35,786 bases of DNA, from the NCBI GenBank assembly GCA_964632495.1, contig CAZWDS010000031.1, forward strand, positions 1-35,786. The letters run 5' to 3'. Numbering within the stretch: the first letter of the stretch is position 1; every line of letters begins with the position of its first letter. The notes under the pieces were generated by a model, which saw nothing but the letters and a program-made list of their open reading frames with translations, ran no database searches and was not told the origin of the DNA. Positions 1 through 8,419 of the stretch are shown here, in pieces. The stretch comes from CALKXV01 sp964632495 (GTDB taxonomy: Bacteria; Pseudomonadota; Alphaproteobacteria; Rhodobacterales; Rhodobacteraceae). The position numbers and the translations under genes were made by a program.

Positions 1-61
1 TCCTAATCATATACCCAATATACCTCGGTATAAGACGACGAAAGCGCGAAGGGGCAACTTC

Positions 62-1771
62 GTGACATCCGTAGATGGGGACCATGACCCTTGGTCCCCG
101 GGGCTGACCTCGACCATCCCGGCCCGCCTGATGCCGCGCGCAACCCTGTTCGATCCGGCCCATACGCTGGTGGATTGGGACACGGCTAAAACCTTGTCCG
201 ACATGACAGGGCTAAAGCCGTTGGTGCTGGCCACGTTTCGCCCGGAACGACTGGCCTTGCACCATGTGGTGATCCGGGTGACGGCAGAAACCCATGTGCC
301 CGATGGTCCGGCCTATGCGGATTTAGGGATCGCCCTGCGCCAGATGGCACAGGACATTCTGGACAGAGACGTGGCCGCGCAAATGTCCGAGATCCGCGCC
401 GCCTTCGAAACGATGCGTGTCACCGCCCGCGCTGTGATTACGGCCGAGTTGGAAACACGCATCTACGCCTCGCCCCCTGCACCACAGAAACCCAAAGGAC
501 TGATGGCGCGTTTCTTTGCCAACGCGCCATCAGCCCCCACTCAGACCCGCGAGGACCGCACCCTTGCCGCCATTAATCACTGGGACAAAGCCGAGGAAAC
601 AGATCCTTTGCGTGCCGCCTGCTTTGAGGCGCTTGCCCGCGCGGTCGGGGCCGTCCTGTCGCGCCACGGTTCACTGATGATCGACCGAGGTGTTCTGGAG
701 GACATCGCGGTCAACCTGACGTCGAACACCCACGGCAGTGATCTGGTCGGCGAACACGTGGCCCCCTTGTTTGACAGCGCGGTCCAAGCTTTGGGCATGA
801 CCCGCCTGCCCGCGCAACCCGAACCCGTCGTGCTGAACGCCAAGGGGGCTTCGGCCAGCGGCAAAAGCACCATCCGTCAGCAGCAAAAGCGTATTGCAGA
901 AAACCTTGGGCTGGCGTGGAAGGATTTTGCCATCATCAGTCCAGACTACTGGCGCAAAATGATGATCGACTATGATGGCCTTGGCGAAGATTCCAAATAC
1001 GCCGCCATGCTCAGCGGTCAGGAGCTTGAGATCATTGACCGCAAACTGGACGATCTGATGGCCGCCAAGGCAGAGGCGGGCACAGTGCCCCATATGTTGA
1101 TCGACCGCTTTCGGTTCGACAGTTTCCAGACCGGCAAAACACGCGGCAAGAACAGCACTTTGCTGACGCGGTTTGCGTTGCGGGTGTACATGTTTTTCAT
1201 GATCACCCCGCCCGAGGAAACTGTGGTGCGAGCATGGAAACGGGGGTTAGACACCGGGCGATTTAAGGCAGTCGACGATCTTTTGTATCACAACATCGAA
1301 GCCTACACCGGCATGCCGGATTTGTTCCTGAACTGGGCCAGCACCCGGGATCGCTGGATCCACTACGAATTTCTGGACAATTCAGTGCCCCATGGACAGA
1401 CGCCCCGGTCTGTGGCCTTTGGCAAGAATGGTCGTCTGGTTGTGGCCGATCTGGAAAGGCTCTGTGATATCGAGCGGTTTCGCCATGTGAACGTGGATGC
1501 AACGCGCCCCGAAGATGTGCTGGAACGCAGCTTGTCCCAGTCCGATGCCATGGCCTTTGCCCGTCGCATCATGGCCGCACTGGACGAGGTGGTCTTTCTG
1601 GTTCCCGGCTCCGACGTGGTGTTTGCAAAATCCATCAGCGGCGCGCTGACCTTGGTGCCGGACAGGCTGCCGGATGGGTTCGCACCGACGGATTTCGGAT
1701 CCGTTTGGGACGAGGCCAGCGATTTGGGCAGTTTGGATCCCGATATGAGGTCGGAGAAGATCGGGGACTAA
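62..1771 (+). CDS. P-loop NTPase, zeta-toxin-like domain protein of unknown function
   Basis: A 569-residue protein that starts at GTG 62, behind a GAAGGGG-type ribosome site. The clear motif is a Walker A loop, GASASGKST, at about residues 262-270. It is followed by a kinase-like segment (KDFAIISPDYWRKMMIDY, then a region rich in D and R) that recalls zeta-toxin/AAA-type P-loop kinases. The first 250 residues are alpha-helical in character and not recognised. No signal peptide or membrane segment is seen. An ATG at 131 (MPRATLF) is an alternative start. No antitoxin-like gene lies beside it, so it is not shown to be a toxin. It could equally be a P-loop kinase acting on a small molecule or protein. 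Coding status is strong (long frame, typical codon use); the function is open. Confidence 0.7.
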   Translation: MTSVDGDHDPWSPGLTSTIPARLMPRATLFDPAHTLVDWDTAKTLSDMTGLKPLVLATFRPERLALHHVVIRVTAETHVPDGPAYADLGIALRQMAQDILDRDVAAQMSEIRAAFETMRVTARAVITAELETRIYASPPAPQKPKGLMARFFANAPSAPTQTREDRTLAAINHWDKAEETDPLRAACFEALARAVGAVLSRHGSLMIDRGVLEDIAVNLTSNTHGSDLVGEHVAPLFDSAVQALGMTRLPAQPEPVVLNAKGASASGKSTIRQQQKRIAENLGLAWKDFAIISPDYWRKMMIDYDGLGEDSKYAAMLSGQELEIIDRKLDDLMAAKAEAGTVPHMLIDRFRFDSFQTGKTRGKNSTLLTRFALRVYMFFMITPPEETVVRAWKRGLDTGRFKAVDDLLYHNIEAYTGMPDLFLNWASTRDRWIHYEFLDNSVPHGQTPRSVAFGKNGRLVVADLERLCDIERFRHVNVDATRPEDVLERSLSQSDAMAFARRIMAALDEVVFLVPGSDVVFAKSISGALTLVPDRLPDGFAPTDFGSVWDEASDLGSLDPDMRSEKIGD

Positions 1772-1776
1772 GGGGG

Positions 1777-2124
1777 TTAGATTTCGCGCGGCGGCGGCGC
1801 ACGCCACAACGCAACGAACAGGCCCAGCACCGCCAGCACATTCGCCGCCAGTATCGCTTGGAACAACCAGCCGGGTAAGACCCCCTGCGCCCAGATTTGG
1901 CTGATCGCCCCCGCGACGCCAGCGAAGGACCAGAAAAACGCCAACCACGCCAGCCAGCGCCAGCCCATGAACAACCCGTAAGCAAGAATCAAATAGATCA
2001 CGCCGAAGGGCACAACCAGCCACGCCTCTGAGGCAAAGCCAGAGACAACCGGGGCCGCAATGTGCAGCACCCCGCTCAAAGCAGCGAAGGCGGCGGCGAA
2101 ACGGAAGTTCTCTCTCGAGATCAT
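1777..2124 (-). CDS. Small four-helix membrane protein
   Basis: About 115 residues, starting MISRENFRF. The start at 2124 is preferred because GAGGAC lies five bases before it; an in-frame ATG at 2139 is the alternative. Four hydrophobic segments fill most of the chain (around AAAFAALSGVLHIAAP, WLVVPFGVIYLILAYGLF, WLAWLAFFWSFAGVAGAI and LFQAILAANVLAVLGLFVAL), and the tail is short and charged (APPPREI). It begins next to the stop of the dihaem cytochrome gene, so it is probably the last gene of the IorAB-like operon. I do not recognise the family. Its place suggests a membrane partner of the oxidoreductase, but that is inference from position only. Confidence 0.7.
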   Translation of the reverse strand: MISRENFRFAAAFAALSGVLHIAAPVVSGFASEAWLVVPFGVIYLILAYGLFMGWRWLAWLAFFWSFAGVAGAISQIWAQGVLPGWLFQAILAANVLAVLGLFVALWRAPPPREI

Positions 2125-2131
2125 GGCGTCC

Positions 2132-2767
2132 TCATTCATCGTTTTCGCAAGGAAAGCCTGCAACGCCCCAAGCCAGAATATCGTTCACATGGCTTTGCAA
2201 GTCGTAAGGTGCAGGTTCGCGACCGCCCCCCGGAGACCAGGCCCAATGCAGGATCAGATCGTGATCCAGATGGTCGGCCAGTTCCAGAAAACCGCGCCCG
2301 CCATTACGATCCGGGTCACGCAGTTGGTTGCAAATCTCGACCGAGGATTTGCCGAACCATTCGGCTTCGACCGGGGCCAATTGCCAATCCATCGCCACTT
2401 GCGGCGCAGCATGGGGCATGTCGTTCACACCTTCGCGTTTGACGTGACAGGTCGAACAAAGCAGCGTTTCGGCCCCGATCCGGCTGTCGCCTGCGTTGAC
2501 GTTCATACCGTGCGGACGCGTGGTGCCGTAGGACGGGCCCGACCACATCGGCAGATTGTCAGCCCCCACATGGCAGTTTGAACAACGCGGGTGCGAAGTG
2601 ACCTCATACACGCGCGACCATGCCGCCAGCCCGTCTTCCTGACTGACCGTGCCTTCGGTTGGCGGATTGATCACGGTGTTCTCACCTGCGGCAAGCGCCA
2701 TTGTCAGACCGGCGACCAGAAGCGCGAGGACTGCGATCAGTGTTTTGAACATAAGACCTTTGCGCAT
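2132..2767 (-). CDS. Dihaem c-type cytochrome linked to the molybdenum hydroxylase
   Basis: A 211-residue protein. The N-terminal segment after MRKGLMFKTL (IAVLALLVAGLTMALAAG) is a Sec signal peptide or membrane anchor, so the protein acts in the periplasm. Two haem-binding CxxCH motifs are seen: CSNCH at residues 62-66 and CSTCH at 104-108. Several Met/His residues between and after them could be distal ligands. The start at 2767 follows GAGGGG and lies 7 bp after the stop of the molybdopterin subunit gene; ATG 2752 is an alternative. Its place directly after that gene fits a role in passing electrons from the Mo/Fe-S enzyme to the respiratory chain, as cytochromes do for related nicotinate and aldehyde dehydrogenases. 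The exact partner is inferred. Confidence 0.88.
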   Translation of the reverse strand: MRKGLMFKTLIAVLALLVAGLTMALAAGENTVINPPTEGTVSQEDGLAAWSRVYEVTSHPRCSNCHVGADNLPMWSGPSYGTTRPHGMNVNAGDSRIGAETLLCSTCHVKREGVNDMPHAAPQVAMDWQLAPVEAEWFGKSSVEICNQLRDPDRNGGRGFLELADHLDHDLILHWAWSPGGGREPAPYDLQSHVNDILAWGVAGFPCENDE

Positions 2768-2774
2768 CTGCCCC

Positions 2775-5018
2775 TCACACGAAGTCGATGAATTTATTGA
2801 ACGGCATTTCGCGCAGCCGCGTCCCTGTTGCGGCGAAAATCGCATTGGCCAAAGCGGGCGCTGCCGGAGGCACCGGAGGCTCGCCGATCCCGCGGATCTT
2901 GGGCGCACTTTCCAGATCACGCACAATGATCTCGGGCGCTTGATACAGCCGCATGCCTTCGTGGGCGTGATAATTCGTCTGCTCGGCCATCCCGTCGGAA
3001 TAGGTGATTTCGGCGTTGATCGCGTGACCCAAGCCCCAAATGACTCCGCCTTGGACAAGGTTTTCAAAGTTCACCGGATCGATCACACGACCCACATCTG
3101 ACACCACATAAACCTTGTCGATCTTGATGCCACGGTCTGTGTTGGTGACTTCGACGACCTCGGCGACGGGCACGCCAAAGCTCTCGACCATAGCGATTCC
3201 TCTGCCCCGGTTCGCGCCTAAATCGCTGCCCCAGTTCGACAACTCGCCCGCCACTTCCAGGACGCGGGCGTGGATGGGGTGGTTCACCAACCGCAGACGC
3301 TCTTCCAATGGGTCGGCCCCGGCGGCGTGGATCATTTCGTCCAAAAAACCTTCGGCAAAGAAACCTTGCGTTGAGGCCCCAACAGAACGCCAGGACGAGA
3401 TCGGCGCAAGCTCGGGTGTTCGATAGGCCCGCACCCTCAGGTTGGGGATGTCATAGGGCATGTTCCAGGCCCCGGCGGCAATCTGAGCGTCTGGCCCCGG
3501 CACCGCCAATCCAGTGCGTGCCCCTTGCGAGCCCAGAACCGACGGCATCGCCAGCCCCAAATCCCATGTTTCGACCTTGCCCTCGTTGACGACGCCCGAT
3601 GACCGGCTCATCGCGATCTGGCGTGGAAAATCCTGCAACATATCTTCTTCGCGAGAGAACGTCAGTTTAACAGGCGTGCCGCGCATCTGGTTGGCGACTT
3701 CAGCGGCCAGTTTGATGTTCTCAAATTCCAACCGGTGCCCGAAGCTGCCGCCAATGTATTGGTTGTGGAACGTCACCGCATCCGCGTCGCATCCCACCAC
3801 ACCTGCTGTCATCTGTTGCACGAACCGTTGCAGCTGATGGCCACACCAAACCTCGGCACTTTCGCCATCTTCGGCCACGCGCACAATCGCACTGAGGGGT
3901 TCCAGCGGCGCATGTGCCACGTAAGGCGCGCGGTATTCGGCTGTCATCACCTCGCCATCAAGGCCAGCATCCACGTCGCCGTCATGACGCCACTCGCTGT
4001 CCAGATGGTCGTCGGTGAAGGATGCCGACAGGGCCTTCCAATGACCATCCATCTCGGGCGGATACGGGGCCTCGCCCCAGTCGACCTTAACCGCATTGAC
4101 CGCCTGGATGGCCCGCCACGTGTTATTGGCCACCGCAGCAACACCGTTGGTCACTTCGACCACGCCCGACACACCGCGCATCCCTTCGGCGGTGCTTGCG
4201 TCAAACCCGTTCATCGCCCCTCCCTTACGCGGGTTCTGCCTGACGCTGGCATGAACCATTTTGGGCACCGACACATCAATGCCGTACATCAAGGTGCCGG
4301 TAGATTTAGCAAGGATGTCAACGCGTTCTATGGGCTTCCCAATCAACCGCCATTCGCTGGGATCGCGCAAAGTGACGTTCTGCACAGGCTCTAACGTAGC
4401 GGCTTCGGCGGCCAGATCGGTGTAAGCGATGGAGGCGCCGTCCGGCAGGATCACCTGCCCTCGTTCGGTCTTCATATCCTCAGCCGCGACGCCTGTCCGA
4501 TTGGACGCCGCCAACTTCAGGGTCTCGCGCGCCACAGCACCCGCTTGGCGCAGTTTGTCAAAACTGTCCGGCATCGACGTTGATCCGCCCGTGCCTTGAA
4601 GACCCGCGATCTTGACTATCCCGCCGACCACCCCGCGCATCGTTCTTGCCGTCTGGCTTTCGTCAAAGGACATGAACGGCACACCTTCGTCTGCGAAAGC
4701 GGTGTTGTAATAAGCCGCAGACGGACGACCAAAAGACAGGGTCACCTGATCAAGATCTACGTCCAGTTCCTCGGCTATCAAAGCGGCCTGAGACGAAGCC
4801 ACCCCCTGCCCTTTGTCGGCATGGGGCACAATCAACGTAATCTGGTCCGCCGTGATCTTCACCCATGGATTGAAACTGGCATCACCGGGTTTCAGGTCTG
4901 CCTTAACCGGGTTTTCATCGGGTCGAGCCACCAGATAAGCGCCAAAGACGACACCGCCCATGACGGTGGTTGATCCGATCAGAAACGTCCGGCGGACGAT
5001 GGTGCGTAAACGTCCCAT
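2775..5018 (-). CDS. Molybdopterin-binding subunit of an IorB-like oxidoreductase
   Basis: A 747-residue protein of the xanthine dehydrogenase family, close in length and layout to isoquinoline 1-oxidoreductase beta subunit (IorB). The N-terminus carries a Tat-type signal (RRTFLIGS, then a hydrophobic stretch), which places the enzyme in the periplasm or at the outer face of the membrane. Expected family motifs are present: GKPIERVDILAKSTGTLMYG early in the domain, GGSFGHR in the molybdopterin region, and near the C-terminus GIGEPPVPPAAPALANAIF, whose Glu is the likely catalytic base of this family. The gene starts 4 bp after the 2Fe-2S subunit gene stop, with GGAG in that junction. Such enzymes hydroxylate N-heterocycles or oxidise aldehydes with water as oxygen donor. 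The substrate cannot be read from sequence. Confidence 0.92.
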   Translation of the reverse strand: MGRLRTIVRRTFLIGSTTVMGGVVFGAYLVARPDENPVKADLKPGDASFNPWVKITADQITLIVPHADKGQGVASSQAALIAEELDVDLDQVTLSFGRPSAAYYNTAFADEGVPFMSFDESQTARTMRGVVGGIVKIAGLQGTGGSTSMPDSFDKLRQAGAVARETLKLAASNRTGVAAEDMKTERGQVILPDGASIAYTDLAAEAATLEPVQNVTLRDPSEWRLIGKPIERVDILAKSTGTLMYGIDVSVPKMVHASVRQNPRKGGAMNGFDASTAEGMRGVSGVVEVTNGVAAVANNTWRAIQAVNAVKVDWGEAPYPPEMDGHWKALSASFTDDHLDSEWRHDGDVDAGLDGEVMTAEYRAPYVAHAPLEPLSAIVRVAEDGESAEVWCGHQLQRFVQQMTAGVVGCDADAVTFHNQYIGGSFGHRLEFENIKLAAEVANQMRGTPVKLTFSREEDMLQDFPRQIAMSRSSGVVNEGKVETWDLGLAMPSVLGSQGARTGLAVPGPDAQIAAGAWNMPYDIPNLRVRAYRTPELAPISSWRSVGASTQGFFAEGFLDEMIHAAGADPLEERLRLVNHPIHARVLEVAGELSNWGSDLGANRGRGIAMVESFGVPVAEVVEVTNTDRGIKIDKVYVVSDVGRVIDPVNFENLVQGGVIWGLGHAINAEITYSDGMAEQTNYHAHEGMRLYQAPEIIVRDLESAPKIRGIGEPPVPPAAPALANAIFAATGTRLREMPFNKFIDFV

Positions 5019-5021
5019 GGA

Positions 5022-5486
5022 TCAGGTCTCCTGCAATTTCTGAGCCGCGGCTTTCACCGCAGCGCGGATGCGTGGGTACGTTCCGCATCGGCACAGGTTG
5101 CCAGACATCACTGCGTCGATTTCATCATCCGATGGATCAGGGTTCAAATCCAGCATCGCAGCTGCCTGCATGATCTGGCCTGACTGACAGTACCCGCATT
5201 GCGCCACTTGCTGTTCGACCCAAGCTGCTTGCACAGCATGCAAAGCCTCGGGCGCACCCAAGCCTTCGATGGTGGTGACCTTGGCCCCCTCTTCCAAACT
5301 GCCGGCTGGCACCTGACATGACCGGACCGCGAACCCGTCTATGTGAACGGTGCAAGCCCCGCATTGCGCGATACCGCAGCCGTATTTCGGTCCCGTGATC
5401 CCAAGCTCGTCTCGCAACACCCAAAGAAGAGGCATGTCGTCTTCGACGTCAAAGGACTGCTGTTGACCGTTCACAATGATCTGCAT
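5022..5486 (-). CDS. 2Fe-2S subunit of an IorA-like oxidoreductase
   Basis: A 154-residue protein starting MQIIVNGQQQSF at 5486 behind GGTTCCCCC; a longer frame upstream has no family similarity. It has the two-domain layout of the small subunit of molybdenum hydroxylases. The plant-ferredoxin-type cluster is held by CGIAQCGACTVH with a later Cys in RSCQVP. The C-terminal helical cluster domain has CGYCQSGQIM and GNLCRCGTYPRI. It carries electrons from the molybdenum centre of the following subunit, probably on to the dihaem cytochrome encoded further down. The pair of small and large subunits without an FAD subunit is typical of the IorAB type rather than of xanthine dehydrogenase itself. 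Confidence 0.94.
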   Translation of the reverse strand: MQIIVNGQQQSFDVEDDMPLLWVLRDELGITGPKYGCGIAQCGACTVHIDGFAVRSCQVPAGSLEEGAKVTTIEGLGAPEALHAVQAAWVEQQVAQCGYCQSGQIMQAAAMLDLNPDPSDDEIDAVMSGNLCRCGTYPRIRAAVKAAAQKLQET

Positions 5487-5530
5487 GGGGGAACCTTTCA
5501 GGCAGTCACAGTTGGGTATTGGTTGGATAT

Positions 5531-5557
5531 TTGGACAATTAGTGTCATTATGTCCAA
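5531..5557. promoter_or_regulatory. Inverted repeat between iorA-like gene and tetR: probable operator
   Basis: TTGGACA (5531-5537) and TGTCCAA (5551-5557) form a perfect 7-bp inverted repeat, 27 bp overall, in the 106-bp divergent region. TTGACA at 5559-5564 overlaps the right flank and could be a -35 element toward tetR. On the other strand TTGTCA and TAATGA around 5574-5546 could serve the oxidoreductase operon. The size and place suit a TetR-family operator that controls both directions. No binding evidence beyond symmetry and context. Confidence 0.5.
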
Positions 5558-5592
5558 GTTGACAGTCATTGACAATAGAGTATCGACACCGA

Positions 5593-6153
5593 ATGTCCGA
5601 TCGCCACGCCCACATCCTTGACGCTGCCTCGCGGATTTTTTCGCGCTATGGCGTCGGGAAAACAACGATGGCGGACATCGCGACCGAAGCGGGTGTGGCC
5701 CGCCAGACCGTCTACAACGCCTATCCGACCAAAGAAGACCTGTTGCGCGCCGTGGTCCGCACCGAAGCGCTGACCACCGAAGCCAAGGTCATCGAAGCCT
5801 GGCGATCTGCCACCACATTCGAAGACAAACTTGAGCAGTTTTTCCAGCTTTGCCCCCTGAAATGGTACGACATCGTGCATCAAAGCCCGGATGCGGCGGC
5901 CTTGATCGATGGCATCCACCGCGTTGCCACGGTCGAAATGCAAGAGGCTGCTGAAAGATGGCGGGCGCATTTTGCGCTGGAAATTGAAACTCACGTCGTC
6001 GGGCCCGCGATCAACGTCCCAGTTTTGGCTGACTTTATCTATTCAACGGCCATTAACGCCAAGGTTGACGCCGTCAGTCGCGCACAAGTTGAAGCCCGCT
6101 TAACTGTTTTGAAACAAAGTGTTATGGCGCTTATTTCGTCCGAAAATCCCTAA
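5593..6153 (+). CDS. TetR/AcrR family transcriptional regulator
   Basis: A 186-residue regulator starting MSDRHAHILDAA. Residues 1-60 hold the TetR helix-turn-helix: ILDAASRIFSRYGVGKTTM, then DIATEAGVARQTVYNAYPTKEDLL. The remainder is a helical ligand-binding domain that I cannot assign to a ligand. An upstream ATG at 5569 lies in the likely promoter and is less probable. The gene faces the IorAB-like operon across 106 bp that holds a 27-bp inverted repeat, so it probably represses that operon and itself. It also lies only 28 bp before the aminotransferase-fold gene at 6182, so read-through into the downstream catabolic operon is possible. Confidence 0.9.
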   Translation: MSDRHAHILDAASRIFSRYGVGKTTMADIATEAGVARQTVYNAYPTKEDLLRAVVRTEALTTEAKVIEAWRSATTFEDKLEQFFQLCPLKWYDIVHQSPDAAALIDGIHRVATVEMQEAAERWRAHFALEIETHVVGPAINVPVLADFIYSTAINAKVDAVSRAQVEARLTVLKQSVMALISSENP

Positions 6154-6181
6154 ACCGATCCACCACCAAGGAGCCTTCGCC

Positions 6182-7090
6182 ATGGCCGGCAGCCAAGACT
6201 TTGCCCCCGACCCCCGAAACGAGGGCCTGAAAATCTATCTGAACGGCAAGTTCGTATCGCGCGAAGCTGCGATGGTGTCGATCTTCGATGCGGGCTGGAT
6301 TTTGGGCGACGGCGTTTGGGAAGGGTTGCGCATGCACGGCGGACGTCTGGCTTTTATGGACCGGCATCTGGATCGGCTGTTCATGGGGGCCAAGGCCATC
6401 GACATGGATCTGCGCATGACGCGGGACCAGGTGCAGGGCGCTTTGGAGCAGACGCTGGAGGTGAACGGTATGACCGGGCAATCCGGGGTGCATGTCCGTT
6501 TGATGGTGACCCGCGGATTGAAGAAAACGCCCAATCAGGACCCGCGCCACACGATTTCGGGGCCCACTATGGCGATTGTGGCTGAGTATAAAGAGGCCAA
6601 CCCGCAGGTGCTGAAAACCGGGTTGTCCTTGTTCACCAGCGCCATCCGAACCTGTCGTGCGGATATGTTCGACATGACGTTGAACACGCACTCCCGCCTG
6701 AACTACATCATGGCCTTGAACCAGGCGATCAAGGCGGGCGCGGATGAGGCTTTGATGCTGGATCACGCGGGCTTTGTGGCCACGTGCAATGCCACGAACT
6801 TTTTCTGCGTCAGACAAGGCGCTGTCCTGACATCGACCGGAGCCAATTGCTTCAACGGGATCACGCGGGCCAATATGATCGAACTGTGCGACCAGCTTGG
6901 CATCCCGTGCGAGCAGCGCGATTTCACACTGGCCGAAGCTTATGACGCCGACGAAGCTTTCGTGACCGGATCTTTCGGTGGTGTGACACCCGTGGCCCAG
7001 ATCGACGGGCGCGCGATGCCTCAACTGATGGGACCAACTGCAACCAAGTTGCGCACGGCCTATCTGACCTATGCCGCTACTGCCGATTGA
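6182..7090 (+). CDS. Class IV aminotransferase-fold protein lacking the usual catalytic lysine
   Basis: A 302-residue protein starting MAGSQDFAPD behind AAGGAG. It has the fold-type IV PLP layout of branched-chain and D-amino-acid aminotransferases: FDAGWILGDGVWEGLRMHGG near the N-terminus, GADEALMLD in the middle, GITRANMIELC, and FVTGSFGGVTPVAQIDGR near the end. The segment that normally holds the Schiff-base lysine reads NTHSRLNYIMAL (168-179), with no Lys from about 155 to 183. The usual Glu of the FVxE motif is Thr201 (FVATCNATN). It may belong to a divergent subfamily, be a lyase-like or binding protein, or use another residue. It precedes the allantoate-type operon by 87 bp and may be its first gene; a link with that pathway is inferred from position only. 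Confidence 0.85.
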   Translation: MAGSQDFAPDPRNEGLKIYLNGKFVSREAAMVSIFDAGWILGDGVWEGLRMHGGRLAFMDRHLDRLFMGAKAIDMDLRMTRDQVQGALEQTLEVNGMTGQSGVHVRLMVTRGLKKTPNQDPRHTISGPTMAIVAEYKEANPQVLKTGLSLFTSAIRTCRADMFDMTLNTHSRLNYIMALNQAIKAGADEALMLDHAGFVATCNATNFFCVRQGAVLTSTGANCFNGITRANMIELCDQLGIPCEQRDFTLAEAYDADEAFVTGSFGGVTPVAQIDGRAMPQLMGPTATKLRTAYLTYAATAD

Positions 7091-7177
7091 GCCTGTGGAA
7101 AAGCGCCGCAAAGGGATGGTCAAGCCTGCCATTGTCCTGATATTCATGCTTGAATCCAAAAATACCGTGGGGGTCGA

Positions 7178-8419
7178 ATGAACGTTCTGGATTGCGTCAG
7201 CACTGACATTATGGATCGGCTGGACCGCCTTGCTGAGATCAGCGAGAGCGAACACCACCTGACCCGTCGTGTTTACACCTCCGAACATCGCCGCGCTGCC
7301 AATCTGATCGCCTCGTGGATGCGCGAGGCCGGGATGGAGGTGCGTGAAGACGCTTTTGGCAATGTGATCGGACGGTACGAAGGACGCGATCCGGGTGCTC
7401 CGATCATCATGCTGGGCTCGCACCATGACAGTGTGATCATGGGCGGCAAGTACGACGGTCCCTTGGGTATCCTGTCGGCCATAGACGCCGTGCGGTCTTT
7501 GCACGCGCGTGAATTGCGCACCGAAAACCCCGTCGAAGTGGTGGCCTTCGCCGACGAAGAGGGTGTGCGGTATCAATCCACGCTTCTGGGCAGTCGCGGG
7601 ATGGCGGGCACTTTCGATCTGGGTTTGCTGACGCGGACAGACAAAGACGGCATATCGCTGGCCAAAGCGATGATTGATTACGGGCTAGACCCCGACATGA
7701 TCCCAGCCGCCGCACGACCCAAGGGTGATTTGCTGTGCTATCTGGAACTGCACATCGAACAAGGTCCGGTGCTCGAGAGCGAAGACTTGGCCGTCTCGGC
7801 CGTCACCGCGATTTCCGGCGCGGATCGTATGTCGGTCACGGTTCTGGGCAAAGCCGGGCACGCGGGCACGGTTCCCATGAACAGCCGCGAAGATGCCTTG
7901 GTTGCTGCGGCCGAATGCGTGCTGGCCGTCGAAGATGTCGCGCGCGCCTATGACGACGCTGTGGCCACCGTTGGTGACCTGACCGTTGTGCCCGGCGCGA
8001 CAAACGTCATCCCGGGTCACGTGGTCTTTTCGGTCGATCTTCGTGCTCCCAAAGACGAGGTTCTGCGTCAAGCCATGGCAGCTTTAAGCGCGCGTTTTGA
8101 CAAGATCGCCGAACGCCGTGACGTCAGTATCACGCCTGATCACACCTACATGCTGGACAGCGTCACCGCGGCCCCGTGGATCGTCGACACAATCGAAACC
8201 GCCATGGTCGAACTGGGCCATCCAAAGCGCAGGCTACCCAGTGGGGCCGGTCACGATGCAGGTGCCATGGCAGAAATCGCAGATGTCGGCATGATCTTCG
8301 TGCGCTGCGAAGGCGGGATCAGCCACAACCCCGCAGAAAACATCACCGAAGCCGATGCCATCGCGGGTGTGCAGGTGCTTTTGCGAACAATCGAAAAAAT
8401 CGGAGGCCTGAACCAGTGA
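7178..8419 (+). CDS. allC: Allantoate amidohydrolase-like M20 enzyme (hydantoinase/carbamoylase family)
   Basis: A 413-residue M20-family metal-dependent amidohydrolase. Metal-site motifs are clear: LGSHHDSVIMGGKYDGPLG, FADEEGVRYQ, LELHIEQGPVLE and GAGHDAGAMA near the C-terminus. A dimerisation domain lies between them (GKAGHAGTVPMNSREDAL). The family covers allantoate amidohydrolase, ureidoglycolate/ureidoglycine hydrolases and N-carbamoyl-amino-acid hydrolases, which sequence alone does not separate well. The assignment to allantoate rests on the next genes: a PucG-like aminotransferase and the oxamate carbamoyltransferase set. Expected reaction: allantoate + water -> ureidoglycine + ammonia + CO2, in the cytoplasm. 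The start at 7178 follows GGGGGTCGA. Its stop overlaps the next start (GTGA). Confidence 0.85.
   Translation: MNVLDCVSTDIMDRLDRLAEISESEHHLTRRVYTSEHRRAANLIASWMREAGMEVREDAFGNVIGRYEGRDPGAPIIMLGSHHDSVIMGGKYDGPLGILSAIDAVRSLHARELRTENPVEVVAFADEEGVRYQSTLLGSRGMAGTFDLGLLTRTDKDGISLAKAMIDYGLDPDMIPAAARPKGDLLCYLELHIEQGPVLESEDLAVSAVTAISGADRMSVTVLGKAGHAGTVPMNSREDALVAAAECVLAVEDVARAYDDAVATVGDLTVVPGATNVIPGHVVFSVDLRAPKDEVLRQAMAALSARFDKIAERRDVSITPDHTYMLDSVTAAPWIVDTIETAMVELGHPKRRLPSGAGHDAGAMAEIADVGMIFVRCEGGISHNPAENITEADAIAGVQVLLRTIEKIGGLNQ

Noticed and set aside
6131..7576. 481-residue open frame on the minus strand
   Set aside because: It lies fully opposite the aminotransferase-fold and allC genes, has no recognisable domain, and has the composition expected from a high-GC shadow frame.
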